A DNA stretch of 6,868 nucleotides from Candidatus Babelota bacterium (GTDB taxonomy: Bacteria; JAGOBX01), in contig JAGOBX010000193.1 of the NCBI GenBank assembly GCA_017999075.1, forward strand, positions 1 to 6,868, given 5' to 3'. The notes beneath the pieces were generated by a model that saw nothing but the letters and a program-made list of their open reading frames with translations, searched no databases and was not told the origin of the DNA. Shown here piece after piece: positions 1 through 6,004 of this stretch (position 1 is its first letter; each line of letters opens with the position of its first letter). Both the position numbers and the translations under genes were made by a program.

Positions 1-179
1 ATAATTTTATCAAATAGTACTTTTATATTTTTAAAATCCAGCGTATAATTTTTTTTTAAGGCTAGTTTTGTCTTGTATTGAGTTTTATGAATTTTATTGT
101 TTATCCAAATATTATAGCAATAACAGCAGTTATGATTACAATCATCTGTAATTTCAAAAATGAAGTAAGGATTATTCAT
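1..179 (-). CDS. radical SAM protein, N-terminal fragment (cut by the window edge)
   Basis: Reading the minus strand from the ATG at 179-177 gives 59 open codons to the window edge. The N-terminus reads NNPYFIFEITDDCNHNCCYC, a beta-strand followed by C14-x3-C18-x2-C21, the radical SAM motif that binds the [4Fe-4S] cluster and S-adenosylmethionine; C19 is an extra cysteine. The 'EITxxCNxxCxYCYN' context is typical of radical SAM enzymes of the SPASM/peptide-maturase and heme-biosynthesis-like groups, so peptide or protein modification is possible, but the substrate cannot be read from this fragment. An in-frame TGA lies a few codons upstream. No good Shine-Dalgarno is seen; a TTG six codons upstream is the only other candidate start. 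The gene lies 37 bases downstream of the secreted-protein gene on the same strand, probably in one transcript. The class is fairly sure, the exact family unknown. Confidence 0.8.
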   Translation of the reverse strand, partial: MNNPYFIFEITDDCNHNCCYCYNIWINNKIHKTQYKTKLALKKNYTLDFKNIKVLFDKI

Positions 180-216
180 ACAATAAATATAATACAATCA
201 TAAACAAAAAATAAGA

Positions 217-1161
217 TTATTTTAATAAATCTTTGATTAGAATATTTATATTCGGCAGGTTTTTAAATAATATTTGGATTTCTTGTTCGGTTTTAATAAA
301 CCTTTTATTTATATCATCTATTTCTTCTTGAGATAATTGTGTTTTCCGTTTATAATTTAAGATTTGTTTTTTATATTTTTCAAGACTGTTAAATATATTT
401 GAGTCTGTTTCTATATCGTTGAATATAGCTTGGTTCAAATATAAATAACCAACCTTCTTGAAATTTTCTATTAAAAAATAGTTTTTAATTTCTTTAAAAA
501 TCGGAACCAAACTGCTTTTAAAATCAGTTTCATCTAAAATTCCGTTTTTTTTTAATTCAATAATCTTGTCTATTTTCAGTTCGAGATTTTGAAGGGAGTC
601 GATACTTTTTAAAAGCAATGATTCTGATGTAACCATCATTCTTGTGTAATATAATGGAGTATACCCTTCTTTTATATAAGCTAATCTGCTTTTGCATATT
701 TTAGACAAAATTTCAAATTCATCATCAGAAATAAGGGGAATCGGGTTTTTGTTTGATTTTAATTTTTCTAAAGATATTGCAAGGATTTTATTTAATTTAT
801 TATATTCAGTATCGTCAATTGATTTGTAATAGGCGGAATTTCCATTATCCGGAAATTTATGGAAAACATTTTCAGTATCTGAAGATTTTTTTGAATTAAA
901 ATTTTTAACAGGTTCAATGAGATCAATTTTTTTCCAGATATTTTTAAACAGGTTCCATTCTTCACTTGATTTTAAAATTTCAAGTCTTGATTGATGCTGT
1001 AATACAATTGAATCAATGTCGGTTATACTTTTATTTTTTTCAATATCTTTTTTTGAGGGTGAAGCTTCAGCTTTATTTTCAGCAAATGGAAACAGTGTAT
1101 GGAAGAGTGAATTCCATATAAACATTACGGCTGCAGTTAAATAATATATATTCTTTTTCAT
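217..1161 (-). CDS. hypothetical secreted or membrane-anchored lysine-rich protein
   Basis: I do not recognise this 314-residue protein. It starts MKKNIYYLTAAVMFIWNSLF: two lysines, then a hydrophobic stretch at about residues 5-26, then AEA at 31-33, a plausible signal peptidase I site. It is therefore probably exported or anchored by an uncleaved N-terminal helix. The rest (34-314) is rich in Lys, Glu, Ile, Leu and Asn, looks mostly alpha-helical, and has one cysteine (in SKICKSR, near residue 156). No catalytic motif, repeat or second membrane segment is evident. The start is supported by AAGG (complement of 1170-1173) eight bases before the ATG. A radical SAM gene follows after 37 bases, so the two may work together. 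The flagellin gene is divergent, and a weak sigma-28-like -10 element facing this gene at 1275-1282 raises, but does not establish, a link to motility. Confidence 0.75.
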   Translation of the reverse strand: MKKNIYYLTAAVMFIWNSLFHTLFPFAENKAEASPSKKDIEKNKSITDIDSIVLQHQSRLEILKSSEEWNLFKNIWKKIDLIEPVKNFNSKKSSDTENVFHKFPDNGNSAYYKSIDDTEYNKLNKILAISLEKLKSNKNPIPLISDDEFEILSKICKSRLAYIKEGYTPLYYTRMMVTSESLLLKSIDSLQNLELKIDKIIELKKNGILDETDFKSSLVPIFKEIKNYFLIENFKKVGYLYLNQAIFNDIETDSNIFNSLEKYKKQILNYKRKTQLSQEEIDDINKRFIKTEQEIQILFKNLPNINILIKDLLK

Positions 1162-1183
1162 AACTTTAACCTTATTTAAAATG

Positions 1184-1199
1184 AATAATAATTATTATT
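1184..1199. repeat. 16-base perfect AT palindrome in the leader of the minus-strand operon
   Basis: AATAATAATTATTATT equals its own reverse complement. It lies about 10 bases upstream of the AAGG ribosome-binding site of the minus-strand gene. It is pure A/T and may be simple-sequence noise rather than an operator. Confidence 0.3.
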
Positions 1200-1276
1200 A
1201 TTTTACATAATATTTTAAATAAGTCTAATAAAAAATGAAAAATAATACTTTGAAAAACAAAATGATAAAATATATA

Positions 1277-1314
1277 ATCGGCATTTTATTTAAGTTTTAC
1301 AATATTTTGCCGAT
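1277..1314. repeat. inverted repeat ATCGGCA/TGCCGAT spanning the divergent promoter region
   Basis: ATCGGCA (1277-1283) and TGCCGAT (1308-1314) are exact reverse complements separated by 24 bases. The right arm is the core of the sigma-28 -10 element of the flagellin promoter. The left arm reads GCCGATTA on the minus strand (complement of 1275-1282), also a 7/8 match to the sigma-28 -10 consensus GCCGATAA. It may be two back-to-back -10 elements or an operator; a good -35 at the right spacing is missing on the minus strand. Confidence 0.45.
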
Positions 1315-1316
1315 AT
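1290..1316 (+). promoter_or_regulatory. sigma-28 (FliA) flagellar promoter for the flagellin gene
   Basis: TTAAGTTT (1290-1297), an 11-base spacer, then GCCGATAT (1309-1316). The established sigma-28 consensus is TAAAGTTT-N11-GCCGATAA, so each half matches 7 of 8 and the spacing is exact. Transcription should start near 1323, giving a leader of about 108 bases. Flagellins are the classic sigma-28 targets, and this is the nearest promoter-like sequence upstream of the flagellin. Confidence 0.85.
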
Positions 1317-1331
1317 AAATAGATAAGTATT

Positions 1332-1347
1332 ATTACAAGGATGTAAT
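1332..1347 (+). promoter_or_regulatory. probable CsrA-binding hairpin 1 in the flagellin leader
   Basis: TTACAAGGATGT (1333-1344) matches the in vitro selected CsrA consensus RUACARGGAUGU at 11 of 12 positions, including the invariant ACA and GGA. ATTACA (1332-1337) and TGTAAT (1342-1347) form a perfect 6-base-pair stem that places AGGA in a tetraloop, the preferred CsrA target form. It starts about 10 bases from the predicted mRNA 5' end. CsrA itself is not encoded in this window, so binding is inferred. Confidence 0.65.
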
Positions 1348-1373
1348 TTAATTTATGCAGGGATGTAATTTAT
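1339..1373 (+). repeat. 12-base direct repeat GGATGTAATTTA in the flagellin leader
   Basis: GGATGTAATTTA occurs first at 1339-1350 and again about 22 bases later (from 1361/1362). Each copy contains the GGA core of one of the two CsrA-like sites, which argues that the sites are duplicated functional elements rather than chance matches. Confidence 0.7.
1355..1369 (+). promoter_or_regulatory. probable CsrA-binding hairpin 2 in the flagellin leader
   Basis: ATGCAGGGATGT (1355-1366) matches RUACARGGAUGU at 11 of 12 positions; the mismatch is G for A in the ACA part. TGCA and TGTA can pair (one G-U) around a GGGA loop, a weaker hairpin than site 1. The GGA motifs of the two sites are 22-23 bases apart, suitable for one CsrA dimer bridging both. 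The site lies more than 60 bases upstream of the start codon, so it does not cover the ribosome-binding region directly. Confidence 0.55.
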
Positions 1374-1430
1374 TTAAGCTTTTATACTTTTCTTTTGTTA
1401 TATTAAATCCATGTTGTTCGAATAGAAAAA

Positions 1431-4400
1431 ATGCAGATTTATAATCCTGTAACGCATTATTCTGTTCGTCAATTGGAAAAATTTAACATTTTTTCTAATA
1501 AATCGCTTGAGAAACTTTCTGCTGGATACAGAATAAACAGAGCATCTGATGATGCTGCTGGACTTGCAATATCAGAAAAGTTAAGGACGCAGGTAAATGG
1601 ATTGTCTCAAGCTGAAAAAAATATACTTGATGGAATATCTCTTGTACAAACTGCGGAATCCGCGTATTCTGAAATTACCGATATTTTACAAAGAGTCAGA
1701 ACTCTTGCAGTCCAGACTTCTAATGATACTTTAACTGATGAAGACAGGGAATTGGTTCAATTAGAAGTGGCGCAATTGTTGTCTGAAATTGACCGTTATG
1801 AAACTGCGGTAGAATTCAATAATATAAAATTACTTCAAGGGACAGTTGAAACCAATGATAATGAATTGAGTTTGCTGCAGCAGTATTTGAATGATAATTG
1901 GATTGCCGTAGGTCAGCAGATGGCGAATATGATTTATGATATGAGCGGAAATGTCGGAGGACCGCTTGAAGTGATTCTTGACGCAGGCGCGGCTGGAGGG
2001 ACGCTGGCTTATGTGGCTACCTGGACTTCAGGAAATAATGTTGTGAAACAGGAATTACATATTGAACTTGCGGATTTTCAGCCGGTAACTTTACCAAACG
2101 GCGGAAGCAGTCCGACATTTTATAATGATAGAATAATCCTGCACGAAATGATACACGCCACCCATGCATGGCATTCTGACGGAGTTTATAGTTTTAATAC
2201 AGATGTGCCGACCTGGTTCAAAGAAGCTGCAGCCGAATATTCTCACGGAGCGAATGACAGGGTTTTATACGATGGAGGAATGACAGCTGGCGGGGCAGCG
2301 TCTATCAGAACTGTGGATTTGTCGAATTGGGGAGGAACTTCAAAATATTATTCTGCTGCATACGAAGCTGCAATGTATATGAACAGAACTTACGGAAATG
2401 GAGCAGGAGATACAGACGGAGATGGAAGTGTTCTGGATCAAGTATTTAAAGAAATGGAAACCGGGAATTCTTTTGATTCTGCTTTAGATTATATTGATGA
2501 CGGAGTAATTAATGCGAGTTTGAATGAATCGGGTTTTTTAAACGATTTTTCTAATGATGTTGGTTATGATGCGCAGATTCAGGCAGATGCATCATTTTTT
2601 TATAACGGCGGCGGGTTTAATGGAGGCACAGGCGGGTATTGGGCGATTGACGGTGGTATTGGCGGCGGCGGAAAAACAGCAGAAGACACGGTTGATGATT
2701 TGCCCGGAGATGTTCTTGGCGGGTATACTTTAACTTTTACTAATTTCGATACGAGTTCGTCGTCTTTAAATGAAGCGCTTAATTTTCAGGTTGGAGCTAA
2801 CAGAGGCGAAAAAATAATTATATCTTTAAATCAAATAAATACTCAGTCGCTTGGAATAAATAATTTGAATTTGTCTACAAGAGCGAGTTCTGAATCAGCA
2901 ATAGATCTGATTGATTCGGCAATAGCTCAAATGTCAGGATATCGTTCTGATTTGGGGGCAAAACAAAACCGGCTTGAACATATTTATAATTTTGCGAGGA
3001 TAAATATAGAGAATCAGTCTGCATCAGAATCAAGAATACGGGATACTGATTTTGCTGCTGAAATGGTTGAATATACGAAAAATAATGTTATGATTCAGGC
3101 TGCGCAGAATACTGTTTCAAAAGCAAATCAAATACAGTATTCTAACGCTATGTCTGCAATCAATGGTACTGAAGGACTTGAAATATCAAATCAGAAAAAT
3201 TCAGAAAGGATGCTGAATAATGCAAAAAAAAGCGCTGCTGCTGTTAATGCGGATATGGAAAAATTATCTTCAGGCAAGAGAATAAACAGGGCGGCTGACG
3301 ATGCAGCAGGACTTGCCATATCAGAAAAATTTTTAACTCAGATCAATGGCTTGGATCAGGCAAACAGGAATGTTAAAGATGGAATATCGTTATTGCAGAT
3401 TACGGACGGGGCGCTTGAAGAAGTAAAATCTTTACTGCAAAGAATTAATGTTTTATCTGTTCAGGCTGCCAACGATACTTTAACCAATGAAGATAGAAAC
3501 CATCTTCAGTTGGAAATAGATCAGCTTTTAAATGAAATAGACAGAGTAACCAGCTCTGCTGATTTTAATGGGATAAATCTTCTTCGTCAGGCAAGCGGTT
3601 TAGGTCAGACAACTCCGATAGTATTAACTTATTTGTCATCATTGTTGAATATATCTAGGCCTGGAGTGAATTCGAACCTTCGCGGATACGGACCCACAAT
3701 ATACGGCGATAGTTCTAAAATGATAGTATGTTTCGGTAATAATCCAGGAAGTGAAGTTAATGTTTTCAGGCTTGATATTGACGGGAGTAATCCTGTTCAG
3801 TTAACTAATCTGGCAGGAGCCGAATACGATCCTTCTTTAAATAGTTCGGCATCCAGTGTTTTATATAATTACACATCAAATGGATTAATTAATACCTATG
3901 ATTTATATATTACTGATACAGTAGGCACTATGGTCAACACTCAGATAGCTCCCTCAGCTTTTTTTGACGGATACGCAAGCTGGAATACCGCATCGGACAG
4001 TGAAATTTCTTTTATAAGTAATAGAAACGGTTCTTTTAATCTTTATAAGGTTGATTATGGCGCAGATGTTGCTTTCGGTAGTGGAGATGATGTTGTTACA
4101 CAGCTAACTGCAAATGTGAATCCGGCAGCAAATATGTTGTACAGCTCATTTTCGCCTGACGGAACAAAAATTGCTTTTATATCAGACATCGGCGGGTCAT
4201 ATCAGGTTTGGACGGTAAACAGCGATGGCACAGGATTGACAGCATTAACCAACACCGTAGCAAATATCGTGGGAAGCGGTGGACCTAGTTGGTCGCCTGA
4301 TGGATCAAAAATTCTTTATTCGGCATCAGTAGCTGGAACAACAGAACTTTTTTATTCTAATTCTGATAACTCTGGTAGTTCTAAACAGGTAACTTATATA

Positions 4401-4934
4401 GGAGCGACTTCTTCAACAGGAGGAATTTGGGATCCTAATTCTGAACGCATATATTATCAGACCAACAAATCAGATGCCATGGCTCTTGATATATATTACG
4501 CTGACCTTCAGTCGAGCGGTGGAGTAACAACATCTTCTCCTCAACTTCCTGTATATATTCATAACGGACCGAATTCTAATCAAACTCAGGAAATAGAACG
4601 GCGAACCATAAATACTTCTGCTATCGGATTAACTTCGTTATCTATATCCACAAGAAACGGCGCGGAATCAGCATTAAATAGTATTCAAAACGCTTTGAAT
4701 GTTGTTAATTCGGCTTCGTCATATTTTGGCGCAATTCAAAACAGATTAGAAATAAATTATGATTTTAATTCATCTTCGAATCAGGAACATATTTCTTCAA
4801 GAAGTATGATTACGGATTCGGATTTTCCTTCTGTATTTACTAATTATACAAAAAATCAGATAATTAACAACGCGGCTATCGCTATGCTTTCGCAAGCAAA
4901 TATAAATTCAAAATTTTTATTGAAATTTATCTAA
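1431..4934 (+). CDS. tandem flagellin fusion with inserted HExxH metallopeptidase and TolB-like beta-propeller
   Basis: This 1167-residue protein is two flagellins in one chain. Module 1: D0/D1 N-terminal region 1-137 (SLEKLSAGYRINRASDDAAG, LTDEDRELVQLE), inserted peptidase about 138-433, D1/D0 C-terminal region 434-570 (FQVGANRGEKIIISL, RIRDTDFAAEMVEYTKNN). A linker of about 20-35 residues follows. Module 2: N-terminal region 590-720 (MEKLSSGKRINRAADDAAGL), propeller about 728-1040, C-terminal region 1041-1167 (MITDSDFPS, YTKNQIINNAA, ending KFLLKFI). Flagellins are exported by the flagellar type III system and polymerise into the filament; the centre faces outward, exactly where the extra domains sit. 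The peptidase has H238-E239-M-I-H242 and W262-F-K-E265-A-A-A-E269, the flagellinolysin/gluzincin pattern, with E265 the likely third zinc ligand. A DTDGDGS calcium-like loop (327-333) and a glycine-rich spacer (392-414) follow. The propeller shows six PD40/TolB-type blades (FSPDGTKIAF, WSPDGSKILY). No signal peptide is present, as expected. The ATG at 1431 starts the flagellin fold; an in-frame TAA lies at 1404. No clear Shine-Dalgarno precedes it. Confidence 0.95.
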   Translation: MQIYNPVTHYSVRQLEKFNIFSNKSLEKLSAGYRINRASDDAAGLAISEKLRTQVNGLSQAEKNILDGISLVQTAESAYSEITDILQRVRTLAVQTSNDTLTDEDRELVQLEVAQLLSEIDRYETAVEFNNIKLLQGTVETNDNELSLLQQYLNDNWIAVGQQMANMIYDMSGNVGGPLEVILDAGAAGGTLAYVATWTSGNNVVKQELHIELADFQPVTLPNGGSSPTFYNDRIILHEMIHATHAWHSDGVYSFNTDVPTWFKEAAAEYSHGANDRVLYDGGMTAGGAASIRTVDLSNWGGTSKYYSAAYEAAMYMNRTYGNGAGDTDGDGSVLDQVFKEMETGNSFDSALDYIDDGVINASLNESGFLNDFSNDVGYDAQIQADASFFYNGGGFNGGTGGYWAIDGGIGGGGKTAEDTVDDLPGDVLGGYTLTFTNFDTSSSSLNEALNFQVGANRGEKIIISLNQINTQSLGINNLNLSTRASSESAIDLIDSAIAQMSGYRSDLGAKQNRLEHIYNFARINIENQSASESRIRDTDFAAEMVEYTKNNVMIQAAQNTVSKANQIQYSNAMSAINGTEGLEISNQKNSERMLNNAKKSAAAVNADMEKLSSGKRINRAADDAAGLAISEKFLTQINGLDQANRNVKDGISLLQITDGALEEVKSLLQRINVLSVQAANDTLTNEDRNHLQLEIDQLLNEIDRVTSSADFNGINLLRQASGLGQTTPIVLTYLSSLLNISRPGVNSNLRGYGPTIYGDSSKMIVCFGNNPGSEVNVFRLDIDGSNPVQLTNLAGAEYDPSLNSSASSVLYNYTSNGLINTYDLYITDTVGTMVNTQIAPSAFFDGYASWNTASDSEISFISNRNGSFNLYKVDYGADVAFGSGDDVVTQLTANVNPAANMLYSSFSPDGTKIAFISDIGGSYQVWTVNSDGTGLTALTNTVANIVGSGGPSWSPDGSKILYSASVAGTTELFYSNSDNSGSSKQVTYIGATSSTGGIWDPNSERIYYQTNKSDAMALDIYYADLQSSGGVTTSSPQLPVYIHNGPNSNQTQEIERRTINTSAIGLTSLSISTRNGAESALNSIQNALNVVNSASSYFGAIQNRLEINYDFNSSSNQEHISSRSMITDSDFPSVFTNYTKNQIINNAAIAMLSQANINSKFLLKFI

Positions 4935-4978
4935 TTGGAATATCTAAATAATAAAATTATAAAAAAATAAAAAAATAT

Positions 4979-5007
4979 TTGACAAATAAAAAAATAAATG
5001 ATATAGT
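4979..5007 (+). promoter_or_regulatory. sigma-70-type promoter for the RNA-binding protein gene
   Basis: TTGACA (4979-4984) is a perfect -35 box, followed by 17 bases and TATAGT (5002-5007), a 5/6 match to TATAAT. Transcription should begin near 5014, leaving a leader of about 140 bases before the RRM gene. It begins only 45 bases after the flagellin stop codon, and no hairpin terminator is visible in that gap, so read-through from the flagellin gene is also possible. Confidence 0.75.
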
Positions 5008-5013
5008 ATACAA

Positions 5014-5155
5014 AAATTTGAAAATTTATTTACAAAGAGAAAGATTTATTGAAGATTCAAATCAAGAGTAATTTATCGAAATTATCTCGTGTTTCGAGGC
5101 ATATCTAAATCCATATCTAAAGTAAAAATATATTATTTTATTAAGGAGTTTTTTT
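5014..5155 (+). promoter_or_regulatory. long 5' leader of the RRM gene with alternative hairpins and a direct repeat
   Basis: Two mutually exclusive stems share bases 5092-5097: TCGAAA (5076-5081) with TTTCGA (5092-5097), and CTCG (5086-5089) with CGAG (5095-5098, extendable by a U-G pair). Directly after comes CATATCTAAA twice (5100-5109 and 5112-5121, period 12). The leader ends in AAGGAG (5143-5148) seven bases before the ATG. Long structured leaders are known for cold-shock-type RNA-binding protein genes; a regulatory role here is inference. Confidence 0.4.
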
Positions 5156-5464
5156 ATGGACACCAAATTGTATGTTGGTAATCTTAATTGGGGCGTTACT
5201 GAAGAACAGTTGCAGACAATATTTGCTCAATACGGTTCAGTTGTATCTGCAAAAATAATTACTGACCGCTCAACTGGAAGATCAAAAGGTTTCGGTTTTG
5301 TGGAAATGTCTTCACAGGAAGAAATCGAAAAAGCTATTTCAGGATTGAATGGCAAAGAATTTGAAGGAAGAGCATTAACAGTTAATATCGCAAGACCTCA
5401 AGAAAGAAGACCGCAGCGTAGTTTTGACAGAAACCGCGGCGGCAGCGGCCAACGTAGATATTAA
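5156..5464 (+). CDS. small RRM-domain RNA-binding protein
   Basis: This 102-residue protein is one RNA recognition motif plus a short basic tail. RNP2 is LYVGNL (5-10) and RNP1 is KGFGFVEM (44-51); the aromatic residues Y6, F46 and F48 that stack on RNA bases are all present. The fold ends near residue 79 (LTVNIARP). Residues 80-102 are rich in Arg and Gly (RNRGGSGQRRY), a usual feature of bacterial glycine/arginine-tailed RRM proteins, which bind single-stranded RNA in the cytoplasm and in cyanobacteria are often cold-induced. AAGGAG seven bases upstream decides the start. It has its own sigma-70 promoter and is followed by stem-loops, so it is probably a single-gene transcript. The exact RNA targets are unknown; an effect on the neighbouring flagellin mRNA is possible but has no direct support. 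Confidence 0.95.
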   Translation: MDTKLYVGNLNWGVTEEQLQTIFAQYGSVVSAKIITDRSTGRSKGFGFVEMSSQEEIEKAISGLNGKEFEGRALTVNIARPQERRPQRSFDRNRGGSGQRRY

Positions 5465-5467
5465 GAT

Positions 5468-5509
5468 TTTAATATAAAATACGATACTTGTTTTAGTATA
5501 AATATTAAA
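5468..5509 (+). other. AT-rich compound stem-loop after the RRM gene
   Basis: TTTAATAT (5468-5475) pairs perfectly with ATATTAAA (5502-5509), enclosing a second stem ATACT (5484-5488) / AGTAT (5495-5499). It begins four bases after the stop codon. It is A/T rich and thermodynamically weak; it could protect the mRNA 3' end or be chance. Confidence 0.35.
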
Positions 5510-5522
5510 GATATGGATTTAA

Positions 5523-5563
5523 AAACTGCGCTTGTTATATATTATTTATAACTTGCGCAGTTT
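5523..5563 (+). terminator. strong stem-loop, probable terminator of the RRM transcript
   Basis: AAACTGCGC (5523-5531) pairs with GCGCAGTTT (5555-5563). After a 2x2 T-T internal loop a second stem, GTTATA (5534-5539) with TATAAC (5547-5552), closes a 7-base loop. This 15-base-pair hairpin is the most stable structure in the intergenic region and lies about 60 bases after the RRM stop. It lacks a proper T-tract (only TTT, then AAACCGG), so intrinsic termination would be imperfect. Confidence 0.5.
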
Positions 5564-6004
5564 AAACCGGAGCGGCTAATTTAAAAATGTTAGATGCACT
5601 GGATTTATTTTATTTATACAAACGGGTTTTTTATATAAAATCGATATAATAATTTTTATTAAATAATTTTGGCGTGTGTTTTATAATTATTATACGTATA
5701 AAGTTTTGAGTTTGCGTAAAAATAATTGTTTTATTTTACAGCATTTCTCATCAATTATGTAATAGTATAATAAAAACATAAGAATTGCAGAAAATATAAG
5801 CAAAAATATAATTTTACAATTAAGGATAACTATAATTGTGGAATTTGTTTATGTAGTGTATTTTCTGTGATTCTGATGGTTTAATGTGAAATAATATTGA
5901 AACTCTGCATTTTTCTAATTAATACAACACATGTTTAATTCAAACCATAATATGTTTCTCGTGTTTATTCCCATCGATCATATTTTTCATCTGAAAATAA
6001 CAAA
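5564..6004. other. AT-rich intergenic region, no convincing gene
   Basis: I see no RNA gene, mobile element or supported reading frame in these 441 bases. It holds a 7-base inverted repeat, ACAATTA (5816-5822) / TAATTGT (5833-5839), that could be an operator. There is an exact sigma-28 -35 box TAAAGTTT (5699-5706) without a matching -10, and a TATAAT (5766-5771) without a -35. A 25-codon open frame from 5931 overlaps the start codon of the downstream hydrolase by four bases (ATGA). The promoter of the hydrolase gene should lie here but could not be assigned. Confidence 0.5.

Noticed and set aside
2600-2680. GC-richer patch inside the flagellin gene as a sign of recent insertion
   Set aside because: It is explained by the run of glycine codons (GGN) in the spacer after the peptidase; no flanking repeats are present.
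3150-3230. Possible assembly join or missed gene boundary between the two flagellins
   Set aside because: The frame stays open, base composition is coding-like, and no ribosome site or AT-rich gap is seen. It remains checkable with reads but is not supported by the sequence.
4935-4978. Terminator after the flagellin gene
   Set aside because: The stretch is A-rich with no stable hairpin; nothing there can be called a terminator.
5587-5649. 20-codon open frame in the intergenic region (MLDALDLFYLYK...)
   Set aside because: No ribosome-binding site, no recognisable motif, and the length is expected by chance.
5699-5725. Second sigma-28 promoter: exact -35 box TAAAGTTT
   Set aside because: At 11 bases spacing the -10 position reads AAAAATAA, lacking the GCCG core, so it is not a convincing sigma-28 promoter.
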